From Deltaproteobacteria bacterium (GTDB taxonomy: Bacteria; Desulfobacterota; Binatia; UTPRO1), in contig JAJCZP010000091.1 in the NCBI GenBank assembly GCA_029262315.1, positions 1-37,694 on the forward strand: a stretch of DNA of 37,694 bases, given 5' to 3'. Below, in pieces: positions 23,410 to 31,958 of this stretch. A model generated the notes under the pieces. That model worked only from the letters and a program-made list of their open reading frames with translations, ran no database searches and was not told the origin of the DNA. A program made the translations under genes and the position numbers. Within the stretch, counting starts at the first letter, position 1; each line of letters opens with the position of its first letter.

Positions 23410-24104
23410 GCGTCATCGGCGGCCGTTTTGTCATAGTCGCCGCGTTCGTCGCAGTTGAATCCGTGCGCGACCCCCGGGTAGATGACGACCTCGCTGCGGA
23501 CGCCGGCCGTGGTGAGAGCCGTCCGTACCGCTTCCGCTTGCTCGAGCGGAATATACGGATCGTTGGCGCCGAAGAAGCACGCGATCCGGCCTTTGATCTT
23601 CGCGGTGCGCTCGATCGTCGGGGGCGTCTCGTTGCCAGGTGCGCCGACTGCGATCCCGCCGCCGTAGTAGCTCGCTGCCGCCGCGATGGGGAGTTCACAC
23701 GCCGCGAGATAGGCGAGATGCCCGCCGAAGCAGAAGCCCATGGCCCCGATCCCGCGTCCGCCGACGTCGCTCCGCGCCTGCAGCGCGGCGATGGCGGCTT
23801 TGGTATCCGCCAGGGCCTCGGACGCCTTCGTCTGCCCCATGAGTTCGACGCCCCGGCCCAATCCCTGCTCGTCGTAGGCGAGTTCCACGCCGGGTGCCGT
23901 GCGATGAAAGACGTCGGGCGCGAGGGCGACGTAGCCCTCGCTGGCGATCCTGTCGGTGACCGCGCGGATGTGTGCGTTGATGCCGAAGACCTCCATGAAT
24001 ACGATGACGCCCGGATGTGGCCCGCCCGATGTCGGACGAGCGAGGTAGGCGCCCATGGTGGCCGATCCGACCGGAATCGTGAGGCGCTCGCTGGTGACTT
24101 CCAT
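23367..24104 (-). CDS. Dienelactone hydrolase-family protein
   Basis: The 245-residue alpha/beta hydrolase has the DLH triad Cys125 ([12 protein letters not shown]), Asp182 (FGANDPYIP) and His214 (PGVAHGF), plus [15 protein letters not shown] near the oxyanion site. DLH proteins hydrolyse dienelactones in chlorocatechol breakdown, but many members act on other esters or thioesters. It overlaps mccB, and the two are surely co-transcribed; an acyl-CoA- or ester-linked role is inference. A GGAGGGAAT precedes the ATG. No signal peptide. Confidence 0.93.
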   Translation of the reverse strand: MEVTSERLTIPVGSATMGAYLARPTSGGPHPGVIVFMEVFGINAHIRAVTDRIASEGYVALAPDVFHRTAPGVELAYDEQGLGRGVELMGQTKASEALADTKAAIAALQARSDVGGRGIGAMGFCFGGHLAYLAACELPIAAAASYYGGGIAVGAPGNETPPTIERTAKIKGRIACFFGANDPYIPLEQAEAVRTALTTAGVRSEVVIYPGVAHGFNCDERGDYDKTAADDAWSRTTTLFREELR

Positions 24105-24180
24105 GATGGGATTCCCTCCTCTGCAGCGATTCGGTCGATGTCGCTAACACACGGGTACGGGAAACGCGAGAGTGCCGGGG

Positions 24181-25086
24181 CTAGCGGGAGGTGGCGAAGC
24201 AGGCCTCGATTCCGGGCGCAAGCGTTCGTGCGACGTGCTCCCGAAGCGCAGCGGGGTACACGGCTCCGAAGGAGGGGGTGGCGTTGATGTCGAGGAGGAC
24301 CGCCTCGCCGTTGTGCAGTACATAGTCGAACTTGCCGTAGTCGAAGCGCAGTGCCGAGCGTTCGGCGACGATCCGGTCGTGCACGGGGACTTCGTCGGGT
24401 GCTCGGCCGTTGGCTCCTTTGACGATCGGACCATCAGCCGCGCTTCGGATCGTGATGCTGCGGTCGCCGAGAAATGCGTAGCTCCGTAGATGGTACTGCC
24501 CGCCAATGTGCTCGGGGCGGAATCGCTCGACGATCAGGTCGGGATTGTCGAAGACCGCCGCGGGGACGTCGCGCTTGTGCGGGAAGATCGGGTAGCGGCT
24601 TGGATCGAGCGCCTCGGCGTAGGCGAGGGGGTCGGTCGAGCCGCTAGAGACGACACGCTGCGCGCGCCGTGCCGCGGTGCGGAGTCCCTGTGCCACGCGA
24701 GTCGGCAGCGGTTGGCGTCGTGCGAGCCGGCGTTCTGGCGCTCCGCCGAAGTTGGCGTTTGTCTTGACGATCACGGGGCCCTGATAGCTGTCGTGCTGGC
24801 GGACGAGATTGCTGCTGAAGACGGTCTTCCGGATGTCGGTCACCTCCCGATTGACGACGCACGGGTGAGCGGCGAGCGCGCGTTGGTAGTCACCCGGCAT
24901 GACGCTCAGATCGACCTGCGGCACGACGATGTCGGCGTCGAGAGGTGTGGCGACCCCGAATTGCATGGCAACGTCGAATCCCTCGGCGCGCCACGGCGGA
25001 ACACAATGCGTGACCCGGTACTCGTGCGTGCGGTCTGGGTGTTCATCGGCGTGAAAAAGAATGAGGATGCGCCGCGCCTTACGCAT
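24181..25086 (-). CDS. ATP-grasp ligase-like protein (operon gene 7)
   Basis: This 301-residue protein has an ATP-grasp layout. The N-terminal domain (ILILFHADEHPDRTHEYRVT) is followed by a Lys-bearing strand and glycine loop (PVIVKTNANFGGAPERR), an acidic hinge (DLIVERFRPEHIGGQYHLRS), and the metal/nucleotide segment GKFDYVLHNGEAVLLDINAT, where Asp replaces the usual Glu of E-x-N. Such enzymes join a carboxylate to an amine or thiol using ATP; the substrates are unknown. Its ATG overlaps the stop of the HTTM gene by 8 bp (ATGCGTAA). It is the last of seven tightly packed genes. It differs from the second ATP-grasp at 31959. Confidence 0.75.
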   Translation of the reverse strand: MRKARRILILFHADEHPDRTHEYRVTHCVPPWRAEGFDVAMQFGVATPLDADIVVPQVDLSVMPGDYQRALAAHPCVVNREVTDIRKTVFSSNLVRQHDSYQGPVIVKTNANFGGAPERRLARRQPLPTRVAQGLRTAARRAQRVVSSGSTDPLAYAEALDPSRYPIFPHKRDVPAAVFDNPDLIVERFRPEHIGGQYHLRSYAFLGDRSITIRSAADGPIVKGANGRAPDEVPVHDRIVAERSALRFDYGKFDYVLHNGEAVLLDINATPSFGAVYPAALREHVARTLAPGIEACFATSR

Positions 25087-25927
25087 CGACGACGCCGTGC
25101 AATTCGTCGAGGCGTTCGTGAACGGTATCGGCGTCGAAGTACGCGAGGTACAGGCACCACATGGTGGTCGAGAACGTGCCCATCGGGAGCAGCACGTAGA
25201 AGAGGCCGTGGAGCATGAGCCCCGGAACGGCGAGCCATCGCCGCGTGGCTGCAAAGAGCATCCCGCCGGCAAGCGCGTATTCGAGGGCGACCGTCGTGAC
25301 GGCGAGCAACGGCATGGCCGCCGCGAAGCCCGGAAACGCGGGTGGGCTGGACCCGACGTATAGCCAGCGGAAGATCAGCTCGAGGCGCTCGCCCGTCAGG
25401 AACGCGATGCTGGTCTTGTCGTATGCGGACCAGAAGTAGATCGCGGAGAGCTGACATGCGAGGAGCCGGAGGCCCCAGAGGTTGCCGCGCTCGGCGGGAG
25501 GAGGGCGGTGTTCGCGCCGCGCGCGGCGGACCGCCCACCATCGGTCGAACGAGTACGATCGACCGCATGGAGTGAGCGCGCAGAGGAAGGTCGCGTACGC
25601 GAGCAGAAACGTGTTGTGGTGCCCCCAGTACACGTTGGACAGCGCGTCACCGGCGTACACGAAGGTCAGGGCAGTCGTGGCCGCGATCGCCGTCGTCCAC
25701 TGGCTCCACACGCCGAGAAGCATCAGCGTCGTGGCGGGAAAGAACACGAGGGCGAGCCCGACACCCGCCGGCGTGAGATCGCGAAAGAGCTGCAGGTCGC
25801 TAGCCCAGCGCGCCCACAGGAGTGCCGCGAGGCCGATCCGGATGAGGGCGACGCTGCGGGTGGATCCTTCCGTCTCGACCGCCCACGCGACGAGGCGGCG
25901 TCTGAGATCGTGCGGTGCGAGGCTCAC
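25079..25927 (-). CDS. HTTM-domain membrane protein (vitamin K carboxylase-like fold; operon gene 6)
   Basis: The 282-residue protein has several hydrophobic helices (SVALIRIGLAALLWARW, LALVFFPATTLMLLGVW, TFLLAYATFLCALTP) and HTTM signatures: the YWGHHNTFLLAY, CGRSYSFDRWW and LLACQLSAIYFWSAYDKTS segments. HTTM proteins are related to the gamma-glutamyl carboxylase membrane domain; most bacterial members have unknown functions. GTG 25927 overlaps the stop of the preceding gene as GTGA; this start begins VSLAPHDLRRRLVAWAVE. The 41 codons upstream have no homology. It sits between a small membrane protein and an ATP-grasp gene. Confidence 0.85.
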   Translation of the reverse strand: MSLAPHDLRRRLVAWAVETEGSTRSVALIRIGLAALLWARWASDLQLFRDLTPAGVGLALVFFPATTLMLLGVWSQWTTAIAATTALTFVYAGDALSNVYWGHHNTFLLAYATFLCALTPCGRSYSFDRWWAVRRARREHRPPPAERGNLWGLRLLACQLSAIYFWSAYDKTSIAFLTGERLELIFRWLYVGSSPPAFPGFAAAMPLLAVTTVALEYALAGGMLFAATRRWLAVPGLMLHGLFYVLLPMGTFSTTMWCLYLAYFDADTVHERLDELHGVVDA

Positions 25928-26340
25928 GAGATTTCGGGGTCGTGTGGGGCACACAGGTTGTCGTGACCGCGCGCCAGCGGCCGCCAGCCGTGGGCGGTCG
26001 CCTCGCGTGCGTGCGCTCTCAGGTCGGCGTTCGGACCGAGCCGTTCGCACAGCTGCCGGGTGACTCGGGCGAAGCCCTTGGCCCCGGCGATGCGGAAGAG
26101 AGTCTCGGGTGCCGTCCGCCTCTCGAAGCCCAACACGGCGAAGCGATCGACGGGAGTGTCACGCTGCGGCGTGTCGCGCTGGAAAAACGTCACCTCGACC
26201 AGCCCGGTTCCGACGCCTCGATACATCACCCAGTTCTTGAAGATCGGATTCTGGCCATGCAGGACCTGTCGGTAGAACGGACCGCCGAACTGAAACGCGA
26301 CAATGAGGCCGAACGCGACGAGCCGTGCCCTCTGGGTCAT
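25924..26340 (-). CDS. Small protein with N-terminal membrane anchor (operon gene 5)
   Basis: The 138-residue protein begins with one hydrophobic segment (RLVAFGLIVAFQFGGPF), followed by a soluble domain: NPIFKNWVMYRGVGTGLVEV, a duplicated QRDTPQRDTP, and VTRQLCERLGPNADLRAHAR. I do not recognise a family. Small partners of this type often precede HTTM genes, so the two may work together in the membrane. Its ATG overlaps the lipoprotein stop (ATGA), and its stop overlaps the HTTM start (GTGA). Confidence 0.75.
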   Translation of the reverse strand: MTQRARLVAFGLIVAFQFGGPFYRQVLHGQNPIFKNWVMYRGVGTGLVEVTFFQRDTPQRDTPVDRFAVLGFERRTAPETLFRIAGAKGFARVTRQLCERLGPNADLRAHAREATAHGWRPLARGHDNLCAPHDPEIS

Positions 26341-26909
26341 TGCGTGCTGCAGGGCGGAGCCGCCGCGTAGCGCGCAATCTCGCCGTCGATCTCCGCTGCT
26401 GCGCCGGGACGGCCCTGCAGCTGCCATTCGCGATAGAGCGCACGTCCGGGGTCACTGAGCGGTACCGCGTGGTCAGCGACCCGGAAGTCGCTGATGCGCG
26501 CGGATGCCGCGCGCTCGAGCCAGACGTCTCCGCTCAGCACGGCTTCGGTTTTCCCCGGGGCGAGGGTACAGGCGGCTTCACCCGCGTCGCTCCCCAGCGC
26601 GAGGCCGTCCTCGTCGACGAACGTGAACCCCGTGAGTCTGACGAAGACCTTGTCCTGGAGGTCGCTCTCGACGTCGAGGCGATACCGGACCCGGATCTCG
26701 GGTTCGTCGAGGCGCGTGGCGTCAGCGAACGCGCGCTGCTCGTCAGTTACGGTCCAGGTGGCGGATGTCCGACCCATGATGCGAGCGGCATCGAAGGGCG
26801 CCGTCAGTTCGTGTCGGTCGGCGTCGTGCGTGCAGCCGACGGGGAGCAGAAGTGCGCTGATGAGGACGATCTGCGTGAGGGCGTCGCGCGTCTGTCGGAG
26901 GCGATTCAG
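26337..26909 (-). CDS. Putative lipoprotein with probable CTG start (operon gene 4)
   Basis: The frame gives a signal peptide, RLRQTRDALTQIVLISALLL followed by PVGC, and a mature domain rich in beta-type sequence (EIRVRYRLDVESDLQDKVFV, KTEAVLSGDVWLERAASARI). No family was recognised. No ATG, GTG or TTG lies upstream of the signal peptide outside the preceding gene. The CTG at 26909 overlaps the patatin stop as CTGA and would initiate directly before NRLRQ, giving 190 residues; an AAAGGG lies about 7 bp upstream. A later ATG (MGRTSATW) would lose the export signal. Confidence 0.65.
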   Translation of the reverse strand: MNRLRQTRDALTQIVLISALLLPVGCTHDADRHELTAPFDAARIMGRTSATWTVTDEQRAFADATRLDEPEIRVRYRLDVESDLQDKVFVRLTGFTFVDEDGLALGSDAGEAACTLAPGKTEAVLSGDVWLERAASARISDFRVADHAVPLSDPGRALYREWQLQGRPGAAAEIDGEIARYAAAPPCSTQ

Positions 26910-27886
26910 CGGGCGCCCTTTGATTCCGCGGCGTGAAGTGCCACGACGTTGTCGGAGCCCGCGGTAACCTTGGCCTGAGCCGCGCGTCGGGCGGCTCGCG
27001 CGTCCGCCGTTGCCCGGGCGTGCTGTTCTTCCTGGCGTCGGCGCGCGGCCATGACCCGCTTGGCGTCTCGATAGCCGGCTTCGATCAGCCGCCGATTCTT
27101 TCTCGGGTAGGCGTTGAAGACGTGCAGTGGACCGAAGCCGCTCAACTCCTCCCCGGGTTCGATCACGGTTACGGGGACCCCGTTCAGCTTGCCGTCGTCG
27201 AGCTTCGCGTAGAGGTACCCCATGTTGCCAATCGTCCGCCACATGACGTCGACGAGGCGTTGGACGTAGTCCAACATCGAGCCGAAGCGTCCTTGGTACG
27301 GCAATTGGCTTGCGATCGGCGCCAGGAGGTAGATCTCCGTCGGGTTCAGGGCGAGCGCGTGATCGAGGGGAATATTCCACGCGAACCCACCGTCGACGAA
27401 CCAATCGCCGCGGAAACGCACCGGCGGGAAGAGCATCGGGATCGCGTAGCCCGCGCGCGAGATCGTTCGGAGTTCGCGCCAGTCGCTGCAATCGTTGCGT
27501 GACCAGATCTCCCCCCGCCCGCGTGACAAGTTCAGCAGGATGAATTCGAGATCGATGCGGCTCTCGAAGATCATCGGGAAGTCGATGTACTCCTCGAGTG
27601 CACGGGAGAGACGATCCATCGAAAACATGGAGAGGCCGAAGATCGGATTGTGGCGGAGGCTCGGCGCGAAAATCCTGGGCAAGGAGTGAAACTCGCCCCA
27701 GGCTTCCTCGAGCGTGGGCAGGCCGCCCGAGGCGTACACACACGCGTTCAGGACGCCGATCGAGCTGCCGACGATGGCATCCGGCTTGATGCCCTGCTCG
27801 CCGAGATACTTGAGCGCTCCGACGTGGTGGGCGCCGAGCGCCGCTCCCCCACCGAGGATGAACACGCGTTTCGGACGGCGTCCCAT
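26906..27886 (-). CDS. Patatin-like phospholipase (operon gene 3)
   Basis: The 326-residue protein has the patatin catalytic layout: oxyanion loop LGGGAALGAHHVGALKYLGE, the nucleophile Ser42 in GSSIGVLNA, and the dyad Asp165 in FVDGGFAWN. It should hydrolyse acyl ester bonds of phospholipids or other acyl lipids. The C-terminal 50 residues are a charged helix (RRRQEEQHARATADARAARR). ATG 27886 overlaps the acyltransferase stop as TGATG, and its own stop is followed by the lipoprotein. With the acyltransferase this suggests a deacylation-reacylation cycle on a membrane lipid. Confidence 0.92.
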   Translation of the reverse strand: MGRRPKRVFILGGGAALGAHHVGALKYLGEQGIKPDAIVGSSIGVLNACVYASGGLPTLEEAWGEFHSLPRIFAPSLRHNPIFGLSMFSMDRLSRALEEYIDFPMIFESRIDLEFILLNLSRGRGEIWSRNDCSDWRELRTISRAGYAIPMLFPPVRFRGDWFVDGGFAWNIPLDHALALNPTEIYLLAPIASQLPYQGRFGSMLDYVQRLVDVMWRTIGNMGYLYAKLDDGKLNGVPVTVIEPGEELSGFGPLHVFNAYPRKNRRLIEAGYRDAKRVMAARRRQEEQHARATADARAARRAAQAKVTAGSDNVVALHAAESKGAR

Positions 27887-28884
27887 CAGAAGAAGATGCT
27901 CGTCCGCCGCCTGAGGCCACTCTGCAGCAGGTCGTTGATACGCGCTTTGACCTGGTCGACCTTCTTGCCGATGATCTCGTCCTCGTCGTTGTGGTTGCCA
28001 CGGAACTCCATCGGTTCTCCGAAGTAGATGTGGTAGCGCACCGGCAACGGAATTGGCGTGGCGACGAGCGGAAAGGCGGGCATGCCGAGGAGGCGCGCCA
28101 GCGGTTCGAAGTTGCCGAGAGAGGGCGCCTGCTCTTCGGAGCCCACCACCGCGATCGGGACGATCGGGGTGTCGGTTTGTAGGGCGAGTCGCATGAAGCC
28201 GTATCCGAATTCTTGGAGCTGATAGCGCTGGCTGAAGGATTTGTTCATGCCGCGGACACCTTCGGGGAACGCGATCACGGCCTCCCCGTGCTCGAGGATG
28301 TCGAGGCAATTCTTCGGCGTGCCGACGACGCCGCCCGCGCGGGCCATGAAGACGTTGAAGAACGGGATCGTCGGCAGCCAATACTCGCCCATGCCGCGGA
28401 CGGGACGGGGCGGGTCGGCTTCGAGCACGGTGGCGACGCCGATCATCGTGGCGTCGATGGCGATCTGGCCCGCGTGATTGCTGATCAGGAGCAGTCGCCC
28501 CTCTGGGAGGTTTTCGATGCCGTAGGTCTGCACGCGGAAGTAGTAGCGGTAGAAGAGGGTCATGATCAGCAGCGCGCGCCGAGCGACGTCGGCGTGGAAG
28601 CCCCACGGATCGTAGCCGTAGCTGTTCAGCGCAAGCGGCGACTCGGCGATCCGTTCCCGAATCTCCTGGTTCAGATCACGGAGGGCTTGGGGAGCGAGGC
28701 TCTCGACGATACCGCCGGCGAGGCCGCCAAGGGTCTCGAACGGAGCCATGAGTGCCGTCATGTCGAGCTCGTCGAGTTCATGGTCTGGATCGGGCGCGGC
28801 AGCGCGGGCCTTCGCGCGGCGGCGTCCCGTGGCCGATCGTCGCGTATTGCCGGCTGCCGTCGCGGAACGTCTCGATTTGGCCAC
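27886..28884 (-). CDS. PlsC-like lysophospholipid acyltransferase (operon gene 2)
   Basis: This 332-residue protein has the acyltransferase motif SNHAGQIAID (His137; six residues to Asp144, as in the NHSGQLPFD subfamily) and FPEGVRGMNKSF, plus FNVFMARAGGVVGTPKNCLD. It probably acylates a lysophospholipid or similar lipid. The first 45 residues are basic and low-complexity, and a hydrophobic segment (RRALLIMTLFYRYYF) precedes the catalytic domain. Its GTG start at 28884 has GGGAGGGA upstream; it follows the SDR gene by 19 bp and overlaps the patatin gene by one base. Confidence 0.92.
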   Translation of the reverse strand: MAKSRRSATAAGNTRRSATGRRRAKARAAAPDPDHELDELDMTALMAPFETLGGLAGGIVESLAPQALRDLNQEIRERIAESPLALNSYGYDPWGFHADVARRALLIMTLFYRYYFRVQTYGIENLPEGRLLLISNHAGQIAIDATMIGVATVLEADPPRPVRGMGEYWLPTIPFFNVFMARAGGVVGTPKNCLDILEHGEAVIAFPEGVRGMNKSFSQRYQLQEFGYGFMRLALQTDTPIVPIAVVGSEEQAPSLGNFEPLARLLGMPAFPLVATPIPLPVRYHIYFGEPMEFRGNHNDEDEIIGKKVDQVKARINDLLQSGLRRRTSIFF

Positions 28885-28903
28885 CCTACCGTCCCTCCCT
28901 CAG

Positions 28904-29821
28904 TCAGTGCCGCACGCTACCGAAGGTTTCTTCCAGGGTGAAGAGCGGCTCGAAGCGGGTTGCGTCGCGAAAGCGCCGTCCGTCGATGGTACAGGGGTAT
29001 TTGACGAAATCTACCGCGGCCGAGGGCAGGTGATAGAGGCCCATCTTGAAGAGCCGCTCGATTACGCCCCGGGCCACCGTTTCGGGCATCGGGATGGCGC
29101 TGCCCCCGGTCTCACGGATGGCGACCTTCAGGGGTACGGCGCCGGGGCCGGCGACGTTGAAGACTCCCCGCAAGCCGGTTTCGAGGGTCCGTGCCACGGC
29201 TTCGGCGACGTCCTCTTCGTGCATGAACTGAAGCATCGGATTGAAGCCCATGATCGTTGGGACCCACGGCAGCTTCAGATAGGCGCCGATGGCGCTGTGC
29301 ACGTAGTAGCCGAGCGTGTTTACCGGTCGGAGGATCGCCGTCGCGATCTCAGGATACTTCCACAAGAAGGTGCTGCAGAGCGTATCGACCTCGGCCAGAT
29401 CGCGGATGTCCGGGTAGTGGCGGCTGACGTTGAGCGACGTGTCCTCGTCCATGTAGTAGGGGTTTTCCGGCAGCGCGCCGTACACGTAGGAGCTCGAAAG
29501 CACGACCAGCTTCTTGACGCCGTAAGTGGCGCAGCACTCGAGCAGCCGCTTCGTGCCCACCACGTTGATCTCGTGGCGGACCATGGGGTCTGCCCGGAAG
29601 TGCCGGACAAAAGCCATGTGGATGACCGCCGTCGGGCGCTCGCGGCGGAAGATGTCCTCGAACTTCTTCTTCCGGAGATCCATCGTGTGGACCCGGATCT
29701 GGTGGGGATGGCCCTCCCAGGGGGTACGATCGACGCCGATTACCTCGAACTGGTCGGCGAGCCGTTTGGCGACGAGCCGCCCTTGACCGCCCGTGATGCC
29801 GGTGATGAGAAGTCGTTCCAT
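28904..29821 (-). CDS. NAD(P)-dependent epimerase/extended SDR (operon gene 1)
   Basis: The 305-residue protein opens with the extended-SDR motif LLITGITGGQGRLVAKRLAD and continues with AVIHMAFVRHF, SSSYVYGALPENPYYMDE and PVNTLGYYVHSAIGAYLKLP. The catalytic Tyr-x3-Lys appears as YPDIR, so Arg replaces Lys. Family members reduce or epimerise sugar nucleotides or oxidise lipid-linked groups; the substrate is unknown. SDRs of this type often sit beside PlsC-like genes. The ATG has GGAGGACG upstream. It is first of the seven-gene operon, divergent from the plus-strand membrane gene across 79 bp. Confidence 0.88.
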   Translation of the reverse strand: MERLLITGITGGQGRLVAKRLADQFEVIGVDRTPWEGHPHQIRVHTMDLRKKKFEDIFRRERPTAVIHMAFVRHFRADPMVRHEINVVGTKRLLECCATYGVKKLVVLSSSYVYGALPENPYYMDEDTSLNVSRHYPDIRDLAEVDTLCSTFLWKYPEIATAILRPVNTLGYYVHSAIGAYLKLPWVPTIMGFNPMLQFMHEEDVAEAVARTLETGLRGVFNVAGPGAVPLKVAIRETGGSAIPMPETVARGVIERLFKMGLYHLPSAAVDFVKYPCTIDGRRFRDATRFEPLFTLEETFGSVRH

Positions 29822-29900
29822 CGGTGCCTTGCGTCCTCCGGGGGCCGGATCGGCCCACGGACTAGGTCTATGCCAACCCGGGTCGAAATTGAACCCCGAC
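29822..29900. promoter_or_regulatory. Divergent promoter region of the two biosynthetic-looking units
   Basis: These 79 bases separate the SDR gene (minus) from the membrane-protein gene (plus) and must hold both promoters. I see no clear -10/-35 pairs or a long palindrome, only the SDR Shine-Dalgarno. Co-regulation of the two units is possible but unproven. Confidence 0.4.
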
Positions 29901-30611
29901 ATGAAAACTGAAGACCAGAGTCGGCGGGCACGCCTCGCCACCACGACCGCACTGTTCGCCGCCGCGACGATCGGAATTGCCGTGGCGATGATCATGACCT
30001 TCCCCGCGACGGCTGACCTTCCGCGTGGTTTCTGGACCCCGGTCCTGGCCTTCGAACTCGCGCGCTCCGAGGACGATCTTGACTTTCTCGCGGGCACCGA
30101 CGCGGAGGCGGCCCGTCTACGCGGCCAGATGGACGCGGGGCATCGCTGGGACATGGCGTTTCCTGTCGCGTACGGTGGCTTCCTCACCCTCATCCTTCTG
30201 CAGCTGGCTTTTGATCGCGAGCGGCTGATGTGGCTCGGGGTGCCCGTCGCGTTGGCGACGATTCCCGCCGACATCCGCGAGAATCTCGTCTTGCTCGACA
30301 TCACGGCGACACTCGAGCAGGGCAGGTCCGCCGCGGACTTGCTACCGGCGTTGGATGCGGCGACGTGGGCGAAGTGGGGCGCGCTGGCGGTGGCCATGGG
30401 GTGGTCGGGGATCGGCTTGCTCCGTCGGGGTGCGCGGCTGACGGGCGGCCTTGGCGCGGTGGGTGCGGGCGCGATCGGACTCACGTGGCTGACGAACTCG
30501 CACGCGGGTATCGCCGAAGCGATGGCCGTCGTGGTCTTCGCGTTCTTTCTGGCGAACGCCGCGCGGTCCTTCGCCGCGGTATGGCGCTTGCGCGGGGCCG
30601 GGCGTCGTTGA
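29901..30611 (+). CDS. Multi-pass membrane protein of unknown function
   Basis: The 236-residue protein has about five hydrophobic segments: TTALFAAATIGIAVAMIM, AYGGFLTLILLQLAFD, LMWLGVPVALATIPA, GAVGAGAIGLTWLTNS and AEAMAVVVFAFFLANAA. The loop between the first two contains FELARSEDDLDFLAG and carries charged residues. No family was recognised. ATG 29901 precedes a basic stretch (KTEDQSRRAR) typical of a cytoplasmic N-terminus. It may be a transporter-like or assembly protein for the following ligase genes, with which its end overlaps. Confidence 0.75.
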   Translation: MKTEDQSRRARLATTTALFAAATIGIAVAMIMTFPATADLPRGFWTPVLAFELARSEDDLDFLAGTDAEAARLRGQMDAGHRWDMAFPVAYGGFLTLILLQLAFDRERLMWLGVPVALATIPADIRENLVLLDITATLEQGRSAADLLPALDAATWAKWGALAVAMGWSGIGLLRRGARLTGGLGAVGAGAIGLTWLTNSHAGIAEAMAVVVFAFFLANAARSFAAVWRLRGAGRR

Positions 30612-31939
30612 CGAACGTGACGCGCGCCGGTCTCGATACGCTGACGACACTGTTCCTGTGTCCCCGCACCCACAAACGTGTTGCGGCTTTCCGAGATCGC
30701 CGTGTGCGCGATCTCGTGACTCATGCCTGCCGCAACGTGCCTTACTACGGGCGACTGTTCTCGGCGCATGGCCTTCGTCCCGAAGACGTCAACGGTGTGC
30801 GTGACCTATGGAAGGTGCCGGTCACCACTCGACGCACGCTGCAGGGGTTGCGTCCCGAAGAGATCGTGGCGCGGGGAACGGACCCCGGAGCGCTGATCGC
30901 GGCTCAGTCGAGCGGTTCGACGGGGCGGCGGCTGACGATCCGGCGCACCTGGGCAGAGGAGCGATTGCTGCGCGCGCTTCGCAACAGGGTCGGGCGTCGA
31001 AGAGGTCGGCGGCCGTGGGAGCGGGGCGCGCGGCTCGAGATCCCCGAGCGGCTGCGTCCACACGACGCCCGCCGCCCCGGAATCTTCCTCCCCAAGTTGG
31101 GCCTCTACGATGATCGCTCGATCGATTGCCTCGCCGAGCCGGCGTACATCATCGAGCGGTTGCGGGCCTTGCGTCCGAGTGTGATCGGGGGCTTCCCGCC
31201 GGTGCTTTTCCGTGTGGCGCGTCATGCCGGTGACGGTGGGCTCGCCGATCTCGGCGTTCGCGCGATCGTCGTGGGTGGCGAGGTGCTGACACCGGCCATG
31301 CGGCGGCGCATTAGTGCCGCCTTCAACGCGCCCATCCACGAGAACTACGGCAGTATCGAGTTCGTCCAGATGGCGTGGCAGTGTCCCGTCGGCGAGCAGA
31401 TGCATCTCTGCGACGATACGATGGTTCTGGAGGTGCTCGGGAACAGTCAACCTGTCGCGGAGGGCGAGGTCGGCGAGGTGGTGGCCACGGCGCTTCATAG
31501 CTACGCGATGCCACTCATCCGCTATCAGATCGGCGATCTCGCCACACAGGGCGCGCCGCGGTGTCCGTGTGGAGCGCCGGTTGCGACGATCCGGGGTGTC
31601 CGGGGTCGGATGCTCGACTACTTCCCGCTTCCGGACGGGCGGGTCGTGCACCCGTATGAACTCACCATGCCGATGATGGCGGCGCATGCGTGGATCGAAC
31701 AGTACCAGCTGACGCAGGAACTCGTCGATCGCGTCGTGCTGCGCATCGTCCCCAGCGGTCCACCGCCGGCCGAGGCGATGGCGCACCTCCGGCGCCAGTA
31801 TGCGGAGAGCCTGGGCGCCGAGGTCGCGTTCGAGGTTCACCTCGTCGAAGATCTCAATCTCGACGCCAACGGGAAGTGCCGTGTGTCGCGATCACTGGTG
31901 CGCTCGCCGTACGACGAGCCAGCGGCCGAGATCCCGTGA
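30608..31939 (+). CDS. CapK/PaaK-like adenylate-forming enzyme
   Basis: This 443-residue protein has the ANL-superfamily marks of phenylacetate-CoA-ligase-like/CapK proteins: SSGSTGRRLTIRRT (nucleotide-binding), ENYGSIEFVQMAW, IRYQIGDLATQG, and DANGKCRVS with the catalytic Lys near the end. It also has HACRNVPYYGRLFSAHGL near the N-terminus. It should adenylate a carboxylic acid and transfer it to CoA or an amine; CapK relatives are linked to capsule and lipid-linked products. The start is uncertain: TTG 30608 overlaps the previous stop as TTGA, with GTG 30617 or ATG 30581 as alternatives. Followed 19 bp on by an ATP-grasp gene. Confidence 0.85.
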   Translation: MTNVTRAGLDTLTTLFLCPRTHKRVAAFRDRRVRDLVTHACRNVPYYGRLFSAHGLRPEDVNGVRDLWKVPVTTRRTLQGLRPEEIVARGTDPGALIAAQSSGSTGRRLTIRRTWAEERLLRALRNRVGRRRGRRPWERGARLEIPERLRPHDARRPGIFLPKLGLYDDRSIDCLAEPAYIIERLRALRPSVIGGFPPVLFRVARHAGDGGLADLGVRAIVVGGEVLTPAMRRRISAAFNAPIHENYGSIEFVQMAWQCPVGEQMHLCDDTMVLEVLGNSQPVAEGEVGEVVATALHSYAMPLIRYQIGDLATQGAPRCPCGAPVATIRGVRGRMLDYFPLPDGRVVHPYELTMPMMAAHAWIEQYQLTQELVDRVVLRIVPSGPPPAEAMAHLRRQYAESLGAEVAFEVHLVEDLNLDANGKCRVSRSLVRSPYDEPAAEIP

Positions 31940-31958
31940 GCGTCGTCACCGAGCCCGC

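Noticed and set aside
28904-30769. Extended 621-codon frame upstream of the SDR
   Set aside because: The added 316 residues are antisense to the membrane-protein gene and have no homology; the start was placed at 29821.
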